Source: Oscillospiraceae bacterium (GTDB lineage Bacteria; Bacillota_A; Clostridia; Oscillospirales; Ruminococcaceae). From it: DNA of 23,947 bases. A program made the translations under genes and the position numbers. The DNA is taken from contig CAAFWX010000112.1 of the NCBI GenBank assembly GCA_900766795.1, forward strand, positions 1 through 23,947, in the 5' to 3' direction. This document shows positions 14,806-23,111 of this stretch, in pieces; within the stretch, counting starts at the first letter, position 1, and every line of letters starts with the position of its first letter. The notes beneath the pieces were generated by a model, which searched no databases, was not told where the DNA came from, and saw nothing but the letters and a program-made list of their open reading frames with translations.

Positions 14806-15819
14806 ATGAATATCGTAAAATGCTCACAGTGCCGCCGCCTTATTCATATGTCAGGGGTTTGCTTCTTCTGCGGCAGCATCAAGGACAGCCCTGTTGTGTC
14901 CTCAGCGGAGGTTCACGAAAACGCTGCGGCGCATTTTGCGCTTGCAGAAGCGGCGGTTTCACAGGGACGCTTCGCAGAGGCGAAAAAAGCGCTAATCGAA
15001 GTAATGAGATGGTCGGCAACTTCTTCGGAGGTTCACTGGCTGCGGCTGCTCGCGGAAGCTGGCTGCAAAAACGACAGAGAGCTTTTTCTCAGCGGAATTG
15101 ACATCTCAGGGGCGCCCGACTGCGAAACCGCCCTCAGATACGCTTCCGAAGAGGAAAAGCAGGTTTATTCCGCAGTGATAAACGCGTCGTCCGCTCTCAA
15201 AACAACGCTTATAAATATGATTAACTCACGCAATGCCAAGCTGACAGCCGACATGCAGCCCGAAGAAACGCTGCGCCAAATGAAGGCGTTTGTGGGCGAA
15301 AAGACAAGCTATCTTCTTGCAGCGTGGCAGGAGCTGCGCAAATGCGAGCAGGAAATGAAGCTGCTGGAAAACGAGGGGCTCATCTACATACACGAAAGCA
15401 GGCACAATATGCAGAGCATTCGCGACGAAGCCTCTACCCTGCGCCAAAGCCTTGAAAACACCGAGGAGCTTTCGCGCAAGGAATTTCTCATGTACAAGGC
15501 TAAGCTTGAGGGCATGAAGAAAACCGCCGAGAGTGCTAAGGAGGAATACTACCGCCTGAAATCACAGCACCCATCGGTTAAGAGTTTTGACGAGCTTTGC
15601 CAAAAGCGCAGCGGGATAAAAGCGCAAATCGACAGCACACTCGCCGAGATAAGACAATACGAAACAGAGATTGAAGCCCTTATTGAGAATCTGAATGCGA
15701 AAAAGCGCGATGGAAACATACTTCTGGAAATGGCAGAAGCGGGAAACTATAAGCAGGTGATAAACGCCCTCGGTCAGAGCAACTTTGACCGCGCGGTGCA
15801 CTATGCCCTATCAATATAA
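14806..15819 (+). CDS. Zinc-ribbon, helical-repeat and coiled-coil protein
   Basis: I do not recognise a named family. The 337-residue protein starts with a zinc ribbon, CSQC (6-9) and CFFC (19-22). An alpha-helical stretch at about 38-75 (HFALAEAAVSQGRFAEAKKA) looks like a TPR or TPR-like repeat. Residues ~170-310 are long, charged helices with heptad-like spacing (ESRHNMQSIRDEASTLRQSL, SRKEFLMYKAKLEGMKKTAE, KAQIDSTLAEIRQYETEIEA), a probable coiled coil. There is no signal peptide or TM segment. A GGGAGGG motif just before the upstream stop serves as ribosome binding site. Coupled to a membrane protein upstream and the FtsK-like ATPase 22 bases downstream, it is plausibly an adaptor between the two. 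The same kind of zinc ribbon opens the divergent gene at 13077-13925. Confidence 0.75.
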   Translation: MNIVKCSQCRRLIHMSGVCFFCGSIKDSPVVSSAEVHENAAAHFALAEAAVSQGRFAEAKKALIEVMRWSATSSEVHWLRLLAEAGCKNDRELFLSGIDISGAPDCETALRYASEEEKQVYSAVINASSALKTTLINMINSRNAKLTADMQPEETLRQMKAFVGEKTSYLLAAWQELRKCEQEMKLLENEGLIYIHESRHNMQSIRDEASTLRQSLENTEELSRKEFLMYKAKLEGMKKTAESAKEEYYRLKSQHPSVKSFDELCQKRSGIKAQIDSTLAEIRQYETEIEALIENLNAKKRDGNILLEMAEAGNYKQVINALGQSNFDRAVHYALSI

Positions 15820-15841
15820 ATATAGTTGGACGGGACATTAT

Positions 15842-18800
15842 ATGAATTATTCGGTTGATTTTCTGACAGAATTTGTGGACAGGCTGACGGAGCTTGACAA
15901 CGAATACAAAAGCGCGGAAGCGCACTTTAGCGAGCGTCTTAACAGCATTCTTAGCTTTATGAGCAGCAGCCAAAAGGAAGCCGTATCCGTTGCGGTTGCG
16001 GGAGGAATGAAGCTGTGCGCGGACTCCAAAAGCGCAGCCACAGACCTGCTTGCCGCAGAGGAGCGTATGGCGCAGCAATTTCTGCAAAAACACGACGATG
16101 ATTTTGCAAAGCTCAGCCGATGCAACGCGGTGCTGTCTATCATAAACAATGCGGAAAGCAGCTTTTCCAACCCTCAGGAGTATGAGCGGTTCGCACGGGC
16201 GAAGAAGTTCGACTTCAGCCTGACTGCGCAGAAAGTGGTTGACGACGAGCAAAAGCTGCTTGAAATGATTTACAACGCTATCCACGCCCTCACCGGAGCA
16301 AGCGTTTCCGAAAAAAAGGCGAAGTGCTCGTATCTCCATTGCTACTGCAGCGCCGCAAAAACCGCGCTTGAAGAGGAGATTCTGAGCATTAGAAGAAGCA
16401 TTTTCTCCGATAAGGCAAACGTGGTTTCGGACTGCCTGAGCGCACAGCAGCAAACCGACCAAAAGCTTGCCGCTCACCCCGAAACGGCAGCGCAGTATTT
16501 CGCGGATATCTCGGACAGGCTCTCCGAGCATTCCGCCGAGCTTACCAAGCAGAAAGCGCAGATGATAAGCGCTCTAAACGAAAGCCACAAGAAGCAGCTT
16601 GAGGATTTGCAGGACAGTTTTCTCAAGGCATTCCCTGTGCTTGAGCTGTCAGCGGAATACGACCGAATCTATCGCAGCGAGCCAAACTTCAGCGACTTTC
16701 ACTGCACGGAGGATATCCCCCGCACTATTTGCATAGGTACGTTTGAGCACGACCTGTCCGACAGCGGTTTCTCCGACTTCACCCGCGCTTTGCTCGAGCG
16801 CTGTTACAGCTTTATGTACGACGGGGTGAAGCTTGTTATCCCGCACTGCGTTGCGTTTGACGGCGCGGTGAACTATCTGTTCAGATACGACGGCAACGCC
16901 AGCGACAGGATTCGCACGCTTGCGAGCGGAATCGCCCTGCGCCTGCTTATGATGACGCAGCTTGGAAAGATTCAGTACACGTTTTACGACCCCGTTGCGC
17001 TCGGAAGCACGTTCATTGATTTCCTGAGCCTTGTAAACATCGAGGACAGGTCCGCAGAGCTTATCAACGGAAAAATCTGGACGTCCTCGGAGGACATTGA
17101 GGACAGGCTGCACCGCCTTGCGGAACACATCTCGGGCGTTACGCAGCGCTGCCTGCGCGGTCAGTTCAGCAATATCTACGAATACAACAAGGACGCAGGC
17201 TATAACGCGGAGCCATATCAGCTCGTTGTAATTATGGACTACCCCGCTTCCCTTTCGGACAACGCGCTTCGGCTCATTGAGCAGATTGCGCAGTCGGGTC
17301 CGAAGTGCGGCGTTTTCATTCTTCTGTTCGGAAGCACGAACCAACGCCGTCAGCTGAAAAACTACTCCGTGACACTTGCAGACAGCCTTGAATCCTACTT
17401 CCCCGTTATGCGCTTCAACAGTGCCGACGGTACATTCTGCGCGGATTTGCAGGGAAGAAAGCTGCGCTTCGACTGGCAGCCCGCAAAGTCCGTCAGCGAG
17501 GAACACAAACAGCACATTTTCGACACCTTGAGAGTCGGAATCAAATCAATGGAAAGAGTGGTTATCGTCATTGACCGACTCAAAGACGCCGAAACCAACA
17601 GCAGCACCGAAAAGGGAATCAGAGTTCCCATCGGTATCAGCGGCGTAAACTCCGTTCAGTACCTCGCGTTCGGCAGCGGAAGCTGTCACCACGCACTCAT
17701 TGCGGGAATCGCCGGCATGGGTAAATCCAGTCTGCTTCACACTATCATCTATCAGTGCCTTCAGCAGTACTCCCCCGATGAACTTAACATATATCTTGTG
17801 GATTTCAAGCGCGGTGTTGAGTTCAAAATCTACGCCGATTACCGCATACCGCATTTCAGGGTTATCTCCGTCGAGAGCGAGAGAGAATTTGGTCTGAACG
17901 TGCTTAAAGCGATAGACCGCGAACAGAAGATTCGCGCCGATATGTTCAAGAATTTCAGCGGCGCAGGACGTATCGAGCGGATAAACGAGTTCCGCAGAAA
18001 CGGCGGAAAAATGCCGCGCATTCTCGTCATAATGGACGAGTTCCACGAGCTGTTCACCGAGGACGACGAGATAAGCAGGCAGTCCGCCGTGCTCATGGAA
18101 AGAATCGTCCGTCAGGGCAGAGCGTTCGGAATCCATCTGATACTCTCCTCGCAAAGCTACGCAAACGTTAAGGGGCTTGAAAAGGCGGTCTACGACCAGA
18201 TGGCGGTCAGAATGGTCATGAAATGCTCGTCGGACGACGCAGACATGCTCCTCGAAAACGGCGCGGGCATGGTCGGACTTATCTCCGCAGAGGACGCGGG
18301 CAAGGTAATCTACAACTCCGAAGCGGGAAGCAAATCCGCTTGCAGCATGTTCAGAGCCGCGTACATTCGCCCCGAGGAGCACAGAAAACTCCTTGGCAAA
18401 ATCTGCGAGAAATACGCGCAGTTCCCGCAAGGGAACACCCGCATACTCCTCTCCAATGCTGAGGACAACCTGTTCAGCAAGTTCAACGTTTTTGCGCAGC
18501 CCGACTACGTTTCCGACAACAACCAGATTATTGTCGGCGAATCGCTTGACATGGTGGGCGCAATGAACATCTCCTTCAAGCGCGCAGCCCGCTCAAACCT
18601 CATGATGATGGGCGACAACACCGAAAAGGCGCGCACGCTGTTCTGCTTTGCGCTGCTGAGCCTGTGTATCGACAATTGGCTTCAAAACGGGAAACGACCG
18701 CCCGAAACACCTTTCATCAAGCTGTTCAATTTCAAGCCGCTGAACGACGACTACTTTGTTGACGCGCTGGCGATTACTGCGGAGCTGCTCGCAAAGTACG

Positions 18801-19294
18801 TTGATGTCGTTGATTGTTCGTCGGTTGAGGATATAGTTGCAGGAATAACCGAGCTTTACGCCGCGTGCGATTCCGAAAGCGGCGCAGACAGTTATTTTGC
18901 GGTGTTCGGCTTTCAGAGGGCGGAAGCGCTGCGCTCAACGGTAAAGCGCGACATCGCAGGAAAGAGCCTTTCGCTTGCTGAGATGGCTGACGGAATTATT
19001 CGCGGCGGCGCGGAAAATGGCGTTCACACCATTCTGTGGCAGGACAGGCTCAGCGGCTTTTCAGAGGATTCCACCGAGATTGTTTCTCTTTTCAACATGC
19101 GCATTGCTTTTGAGATGTCAAAGGAAGCGCTGCATTCGTTTATCATGGAGGACAGGACAGAAGCGATTGACGAGAACTCTGCGATTTTCTTCAACAGCCT
19201 GAGTGACAACCGCAAATTCAGAGTATATCAGTCGCCGCATATTGATTGGGTGAAGCAGATATGCGAGAAGCTGGACAAGCCGGCGCAAACATAG
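15842..19294 (+). CDS. Three-module FtsK/SpoIIIE-type ATPase (EssC-like layout)
   Basis: This 1150-residue protein has no TM segment. Residues ~1-300 are mostly helical with coiled-coil character. I then read three tandem RecA/FtsK-like modules. Module 1 (~330-520) keeps the strand pattern (QYTFYDP 378-384, VVIMDYP 462-468, GVFILLFGSTN) but lacks a Walker A. Module 2 (~590-860) is intact: Walker A GIAGMGKSS (622-630), YLVDFKRGVEF, Walker B ILVIMDE (727-733) with HEL after it, and the sensor-like LILSSQS. Module 3 (~895-1150) has a degraded loop MMGDNTEKA (922-930), FAVFGFQ and HTILWQD. An active module flanked by degenerate ones recalls EssC/EccC motors. I choose ATG 15842, 22 bases after the previous stop with GGGA upstream; ATGs at 15785 and 15803 are possible. 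Substrate (DNA or protein) is unknown. Confidence 0.82.
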   Translation: MNYSVDFLTEFVDRLTELDNEYKSAEAHFSERLNSILSFMSSSQKEAVSVAVAGGMKLCADSKSAATDLLAAEERMAQQFLQKHDDDFAKLSRCNAVLSIINNAESSFSNPQEYERFARAKKFDFSLTAQKVVDDEQKLLEMIYNAIHALTGASVSEKKAKCSYLHCYCSAAKTALEEEILSIRRSIFSDKANVVSDCLSAQQQTDQKLAAHPETAAQYFADISDRLSEHSAELTKQKAQMISALNESHKKQLEDLQDSFLKAFPVLELSAEYDRIYRSEPNFSDFHCTEDIPRTICIGTFEHDLSDSGFSDFTRALLERCYSFMYDGVKLVIPHCVAFDGAVNYLFRYDGNASDRIRTLASGIALRLLMMTQLGKIQYTFYDPVALGSTFIDFLSLVNIEDRSAELINGKIWTSSEDIEDRLHRLAEHISGVTQRCLRGQFSNIYEYNKDAGYNAEPYQLVVIMDYPASLSDNALRLIEQIAQSGPKCGVFILLFGSTNQRRQLKNYSVTLADSLESYFPVMRFNSADGTFCADLQGRKLRFDWQPAKSVSEEHKQHIFDTLRVGIKSMERVVIVIDRLKDAETNSSTEKGIRVPIGISGVNSVQYLAFGSGSCHHALIAGIAGMGKSSLLHTIIYQCLQQYSPDELNIYLVDFKRGVEFKIYADYRIPHFRVISVESEREFGLNVLKAIDREQKIRADMFKNFSGAGRIERINEFRRNGGKMPRILVIMDEFHELFTEDDEISRQSAVLMERIVRQGRAFGIHLILSSQSYANVKGLEKAVYDQMAVRMVMKCSSDDADMLLENGAGMVGLISAEDAGKVIYNSEAGSKSACSMFRAAYIRPEEHRKLLGKICEKYAQFPQGNTRILLSNAEDNLFSKFNVFAQPDYVSDNNQIIVGESLDMVGAMNISFKRAARSNLMMMGDNTEKARTLFCFALLSLCIDNWLQNGKRPPETPFIKLFNFKPLNDDYFVDALAITAELLAKYVDVVDCSSVEDIVAGITELYAACDSESGADSYFAVFGFQRAEALRSTVKRDIAGKSLSLAEMADGIIRGGAENGVHTILWQDRLSGFSEDSTEIVSLFNMRIAFEMSKEALHSFIMEDRTEAIDENSAIFFNSLSDNRKFRVYQSPHIDWVKQICEKLDKPAQT

Positions 19295-19398
19295 CTTTCT
19301 GCCAAAACGCGGCGGTATCCCCTTGGCAGCAACTGTTATGAAATACCCCGCGCGGCAATTTCCCGAAGAATCAGCAGACGAAGCAGCAATTTTAAACT

Positions 19399-19411
19399 CT
19401 ACGAAGCGTAG
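19399..19411. promoter_or_regulatory. Candidate operator of the XRE-kinase gene
   Basis: CTACG-AAG-CGTAG is a perfect 5-bp dyad just upstream of the weak -35 region of the following gene, where an XRE-type repressor would be expected to bind for autoregulation. Short, so chance occurrence is possible. Confidence 0.3.
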
Positions 19412-19435
19412 GTTCCATTCCTCCCGAAAATGTTG

Positions 19436-19441
19436 TATAAT
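19436..19441 (+). promoter_or_regulatory. -10 element of the XRE-kinase gene
   Basis: TATAAT preceded by TTG, 28 bases before the ATG. The -35 region at 17 bases (TTCCAT) is a poor match, so the promoter may be weak or need activation. AAGGGAGG (19454-19461) is the ribosome binding site, seven bases before the ATG. Confidence 0.5.
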
Positions 19442-19468
19442 GAAGAAAAAAGCAAGGGAGGATAAAAG

Positions 19469-20752
19469 ATGAATCAGGAAAAAATCGGCGCATTTATCGC
19501 GGCGCTTCGCAAGGAAAAGGGCTATACCCAAAGGGAAATCGCCGACAGGCTTGAGCTAAGCGAAAAGACGGTATCAAAATGGGAGTGCGGCAAGGGGCTG
19601 CCCGATGTGGTCTATATGGAACCGCTTTGCAGCCTGCTCGGAATCTCGGTAAACGAGCTGCTCGCAGGAGAGCGGATTCCGATTATCGACCTGCTCAGGA
19701 GAATGGACGAAACACGACTCGAGCTGGTCACGCAGCTTGCGTTTGAGCAGCTTAAGCTAAGGGTTTTCAAGCTCTACGGGCTTGACATCGACAGCGTGGA
19801 AATGTCCGATTACGGCGCGGGGTCGCTCACATATTTTGTCACCTGCAATGAGCAGAAATATGTCGTGAAATACGCCAGCGAGAACGAAATGAACCACCCC
19901 GAAGCAGAGCCTGAGTTATGCGCTCATCTCATCAAAAACGGGATTCCCGCCTGCCGATTTGTAAAGAACAGGCAGGGAAACGTGATTTCCACAGACGAAA
20001 ACGGCAGAAGATTTCATGTACAGAAGTTCATTGATGGCACGACATACGACTACCATCACGCGCCACAGTGGCTTATGAGGGAATCGGTGCTGCTGCTGGC
20101 AAAGATACACGATTCGCTTAAAGGTTTCGCGGCTTTGCCTGTCGGTATTGGAGCGGATTTTTTCAGATACAGAACGCCTGCGGCTACCCTTAAGGGATAT
20201 GAAAGCACGCTGCAAAAGGCGGCGGCAAACGGCGATGTGCAGATTGCGGAAGAGATTCGCTCCAATATGCGGATTCTGGAGCACTTCCCAGCATACGAGT
20301 TCGACATCGACAAGTTCACCTGCGCAAACACACACGGAGATTTCATGATAACGCAGCTTCTCTGCGGCAGCGACAGCATAAATGGCGTAATCGACTGGAC
20401 GACCGCCTGCGTGCACCCCGTGGTGTGGGAGATAATTCGGTTTTATGTATACGCTTCTCCCCTGTGCAGTAACGGCGAGATTGACATTGACGACTTTTTG
20501 GATTATGTTCGGGTGTATTTATCCCGCGGAAAACTCAATTTCTACGACCTGGAAAACATGGGGCGGATGTTCTTTTATTTCACCGCCGTGTGCAATTTCT
20601 ATGGGCAATACTACGATTCGCTAACCCGAAACAGGTCGGTATATCTGCAACAGGCAAAGCTGTCATCAAGGCTGCTGACATGGTTTGACGCGCATGTTGA
20701 AGAACTGACGCAGGCGCTGCTTGAGCTGGCAGAAAATCAAGGAATACAGTAA
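19469..20752 (+). CDS. XRE-type HTH fused to APH-like kinase
   Basis: This 427-residue protein joins two domains. Residues 5-66 are an XRE/Cro helix-turn-helix (YTQREIADRLELSEKTVSKW, WECGKGLPDVVYMEPLCSLL). From about 90 to 420 is an aminoglycoside-phosphotransferase/choline-kinase fold: K134 (YVVKYA) for ATP, the catalytic-loop HGD (289-291) and the metal-binding Asp in GVIDW (306-310). In the catalytic loop the Asn expected five residues after HGD is Gln296, so activity could be altered but the main catalytic Asp (D291) remains. The APH family phosphorylates antibiotics, amino sugars, homoserine or choline; the substrate here is unknown. The fusion suggests a regulator whose DNA binding responds to a bound or phosphorylated small molecule. 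It follows the FtsK-like operon by 174 bases but has its own promoter. Confidence 0.85.
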   Translation: MNQEKIGAFIAALRKEKGYTQREIADRLELSEKTVSKWECGKGLPDVVYMEPLCSLLGISVNELLAGERIPIIDLLRRMDETRLELVTQLAFEQLKLRVFKLYGLDIDSVEMSDYGAGSLTYFVTCNEQKYVVKYASENEMNHPEAEPELCAHLIKNGIPACRFVKNRQGNVISTDENGRRFHVQKFIDGTTYDYHHAPQWLMRESVLLLAKIHDSLKGFAALPVGIGADFFRYRTPAATLKGYESTLQKAAANGDVQIAEEIRSNMRILEHFPAYEFDIDKFTCANTHGDFMITQLLCGSDSINGVIDWTTACVHPVVWEIIRFYVYASPLCSNGEIDIDDFLDYVRVYLSRGKLNFYDLENMGRMFFYFTAVCNFYGQYYDSLTRNRSVYLQQAKLSSRLLTWFDAHVEELTQALLELAENQGIQ

Positions 20753-20820
20753 AACCCAGCGTATTTTCAACGGTAAGGCAGGCGTTCAAGAATCAATACC
20801 GCTTGAATATATTTCTTGAG

Positions 20821-20961
20821 ATGAAATACAGCACTGATACTGCCTTTGAGCATTGTGATTTTTCAGTTAATGGTGAAAGCTTTTCGGCAATATGCAAAAA
20901 TCCATGTGTAGTATCTTATGTTCACAAAACGAAGCGGATGACAAGTTTATTTTGGTTCTGA
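20821..20961 (+). CDS. Possible 46-residue ORF or gene remnant
   Basis: ATG at 20821 to TGA at 20959 encodes MKYSTDTAFEHCDFSVNGES and 26 further residues including two Cys. The frame stays open upstream without a start codon into the end of the previous gene (reading RQAFKNQYRLNIFLEMKYST across the ATG), which suggests the tail of a larger, lost gene. No ribosome binding site is evident. Confidence 0.2.
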   Translation: MKYSTDTAFEHCDFSVNGESFSAICKNPCVVSYVHKTKRMTSLFWF

Positions 20962-20971
20962 AATGGAACAG

Positions 20972-20990
20972 GTGCGAGCATTGCTCGCAC
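20972..20990. repeat. Tight 8-bp hairpin (GTGCGAGC/GCTCGCAC)
   Basis: GTGCGAGC (20972-20979) and GCTCGCAC (20983-20990) pair perfectly around a three-base loop, followed by GCATTTGTTT. It may act as a weak terminator for the XRE-kinase transcript, although it lies 220 bases after that gene. Confidence 0.45.
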
Positions 20991-21115
20991 GCATTTGTTT
21001 ATACCATGAAACTCACGGCTCCAAAAGTAATGCCCGCTTTATGCCCGACAGATTGCCCCCGCGCCGAAATTCTTCTGCGAATCTAAAAAGAATGCAAAAA
21101 AAATCCTAAAACCCC

Positions 21116-21144
21116 TTGATTTTTTCTCAGGTATATGGTATAAT
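21116..21144 (+). promoter_or_regulatory. Promoter of tRNA-Pro
   Basis: -35 TTGATT (21116-21121), 17-base spacer, -10 TATAAT (21139-21144) with preceding TATGG. The mature tRNA starts 13 bases after the -10, leaving a very short 5' leader. Confidence 0.8.
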
Positions 21145-21156
21145 ATTTACTGTTAT

Positions 21157-21233
21157 CGAGATGTGGCTCAGTTTGGTAGAGCGCTGCGTTCGGGACGCAG
21201 AGGTCGCAGGTTCGAATCCTGTCATCTCGACCA
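21157..21233 (+). tRNA. tRNA-Pro (anticodon CGG)
   Basis: The 77 bases fold as a standard tRNA. The acceptor stem pairs CGAGATG (21157-21163) with CATCTCG (21223-21229), and discriminator A plus an encoded CCA follow. The D arm contains GGCTC...GAGC. The anticodon stem CTGCG/CGCAG encloses loop TTCGGGA, giving anticodon CGG, which reads proline codon CCG. The T arm is GCAGG-TTCGAAT-CCTGT. It carries its own promoter and a terminator downstream. Its right-hand side is the probable border of the recombinase-bearing segment. Confidence 0.96.
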
Positions 21234-21269
21234 CGAAGCCCACGACCTATATGTTGCGTGGGAATACTA

Positions 21270-21301
21270 CAGGGGATTGCATTGTTGCAGTCCCCTGTTT
21301 T
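21270..21301 (+). terminator. Terminator after tRNA-Pro
   Basis: CAGGGGATTGCA (21270-21281) pairs with TTGCAGTCCCCTG (ending 21297), including one G-T pair, and is followed by TTTT. A shorter inverted pair CCCACG/CGTGGG (21239-21262) lies between it and the tRNA. Confidence 0.85.
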
Positions 21302-21460
21302 CGTATGATTTTATTCCCGCATTACAGAGCGATTTGTAAGGCATAATCGTTATTTCAGACAGAGGTTACGAAACCCTTGTTCTGTGTCACTTTTGCGTGC
21401 GCTTGTAACGCTTCGATATCCCGCTTTGGGGTCAAAATCGCGACCATAAGCCTACTACAT

Positions 21461-23020
21461 TCACTTGGGAAGCGGCAGGAATTGCCTGTTTATGCTCTTT
21501 GTTACGGAGTATTCGCAGCCCGATACTATCGCAGAGGATATCTTTAAAATAACCTCTACCCTTGTTTCGTACACTATTACCCCCTCTATGAAATCGCCGA
21601 TAAACCTCTTGCATTCGGATATATCTCTGTTGTGAACATACATTGACAGGCTTTGTAACACATTATTCAGCTTTTCCTCGTCCAGCTGCATTGACGGAAC
21701 ATAACTCTTTATCTCATCTATTCTCCGCTCGGCTGTTTCCCTTTCAGCTTCGATGTTTGCTAATTCTTCCTTGAAATCATCTGCCATAAACCCGTTGGTG
21801 ATTGCCTTGATTATGTTCTTCTTTCGGGTTTCTAGTTGTGGAATTGCCTGTTGAAGCCGCTTTACCTCTTGGACATATTTGGATTGTTTTGCCGCAAAAT
21901 TCACTCTCATATCCTCTATCAGCTTTGAAAATACATCTTCCTTGAAGATACATTCTTCTAACTGCCTAAGAACATACTCCTCAAGCCGTTCCTGCAAAAT
22001 CTCTTTGTTGGGGCAGCTTTTGTCGCGTTTCTTTTCACAGCGGTAGTTATGACTTTTGTGTCCCTTGCCGTTGCGGTGAACATTTCCTGTCATGGGCGCT
22101 CCGCAATGACCGCACCTAACCAGCCCTGTCAATAGGTACATTCGCTTCGCGGTGAATTGAGCAGGCGCTTTCTTGTGCCTGTCCATTATCTCCATAGCCC
22201 TGTTATACTCGTCCTCTGTGATAATAGCAGGCATTCCGCCTTTTATCTCGATTATTTCTTCCTGAGGACGCTTGCGGTGGCTGTTTACCTTCCCGAATTT
22301 CTTGGGCGGTCTGCGGTTGTATATGTAATAACCGCAGTATTTTTTGTTCTTGATAAGGTCATGCAAAGAGTTCTTCTGAAAAGGATTGCCGAGCTTTGTG
22401 CGATAGCCCTTTGAATTAAGCGTGTCAATAATTCTTCCGTAGCCATACCCGTTTAGATACAACTCATATATTAGCCTTACAATAACAGCTTCCTCCTCGT
22501 TAATGACAAATGTTTCGGTTTCGGGGTCTACCATATACCCTAGCGGCGGTCTGCCGCCGTTGTTCTGGCATTTCAGCGCTCTTACATTAAAGCCTTTTTT
22601 CACCTCTCTGCTGAGATTTGCGCTGTAATACTCGGACATGGTTTCGGCAAGTCCTTCCATAATAATACCTTCGGGGTCTTCGCTGACGGGTTCCAGAACA
22701 GATATTACCCTTACGCCGTTTTCTTCCAAAACACGTTTGCTTGCTCGGCTGTCGTTTCGGTTTCGCGCAAAGCGGTCGAATTTATGCACTATTACATAGT
22801 CGAACTCTCCCTCGGCGCTGTCATCAAGCATACGATTGAATTCGTCACGCTTTGCCATTGATGTTCCCGATTTTGCCCTGTCAATATACTCTCTGATTAT
22901 CTTGTAGCCGTTTGACTTGGCATAGTTATATACAGCTATTCTCTGCGCTTCGATAGAGTTTTCCGTCTGCATATTTGAGCTGTATCGGGCATATAACACG
23001 GCTGTTTTCTGATTTCCCAT
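21461..23020 (-). CDS. Large serine recombinase
   Basis: This 519-residue site-specific recombinase cuts and rejoins DNA at element attachment sites through a serine-DNA link. The resolvase domain (1-145) begins AVLYARYSS, with S14 the likely nucleophile and R12 in the active site, and contains FDRFARN. The recombinase domain starts at GGRPPLGY. A zinc ribbon has CGHCG and a later CEKKRDKSC pair. A coiled coil follows (~360-440: AAKQSKYVQEVKRLQQAIPQ), as usual for integrases of this class. I choose the ATG at 23020, seven bases after AAAGGAGG; an in-frame ATG six bases earlier is too close to it. It belongs to the TndX/TnpX/phiC31-like family and lies next to tRNA-Pro and a second recombinase. 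Codon use is AT-richer than in the main part of the window. Confidence 0.93.
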   Translation of the reverse strand: MGNQKTAVLYARYSSNMQTENSIEAQRIAVYNYAKSNGYKIIREYIDRAKSGTSMAKRDEFNRMLDDSAEGEFDYVIVHKFDRFARNRNDSRASKRVLEENGVRVISVLEPVSEDPEGIIMEGLAETMSEYYSANLSREVKKGFNVRALKCQNNGGRPPLGYMVDPETETFVINEEEAVIVRLIYELYLNGYGYGRIIDTLNSKGYRTKLGNPFQKNSLHDLIKNKKYCGYYIYNRRPPKKFGKVNSHRKRPQEEIIEIKGGMPAIITEDEYNRAMEIMDRHKKAPAQFTAKRMYLLTGLVRCGHCGAPMTGNVHRNGKGHKSHNYRCEKKRDKSCPNKEILQERLEEYVLRQLEECIFKEDVFSKLIEDMRVNFAAKQSKYVQEVKRLQQAIPQLETRKKNIIKAITNGFMADDFKEELANIEAERETAERRIDEIKSYVPSMQLDEEKLNNVLQSLSMYVHNRDISECKRFIGDFIEGVIVYETRVEVILKISSAIVSGCEYSVTKSINRQFLPLPK

Positions 23021-23068
23021 AATCATTCCTCCTTTACTGTATGGGTATCAGAGATATAATATATAGAC

Positions 23069-23108
23069 AAAAAAATATGGGATACGGCTTTTGACCATAT
23101 CCCATATT
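23069..23108 (-). terminator. Terminator between the two recombinases
   Basis: AATATGGGATA (23074-23084) and TATCCCATATT (23098-23108) form a perfect 11-bp stem with a 13-base loop. On the minus strand it is followed by a run of T, so it ends transcription of the right-hand recombinase before the left-hand one. The two are therefore probably expressed separately. Confidence 0.85.
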
Positions 23109-23111
23109 GTA

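Larger units (their letters stand above)
20753..21115. other. Intergenic stretch without a convincing gene
   Basis: The 363 bases between the XRE-kinase gene and the tRNA promoter hold only a short open frame (20821-20961) and an 8-bp hairpin (20972-20990). Frames on either strand lack ribosome binding sites and recognisable domains. The segment could be decayed sequence. Confidence 0.5.

Noticed and set aside
14241..19294. A standard type VII secretion system
   Set aside because: No WXG100, EsaA/EccB/EccD or FHA-domain gene is present and the ATPase lacks TM helices; only the motor layout is similar.
21116..21346. Protein-coding frame across the tRNA gene
   Set aside because: The open frame (76 residues) reads through the promoter, tRNA-Pro and its terminator and is incidental.
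21234..21460. A tRNA-derived direct repeat marking the attachment site
   Set aside because: I found no second copy of the tRNA 3' end within the window; the far end of the element lies outside it.
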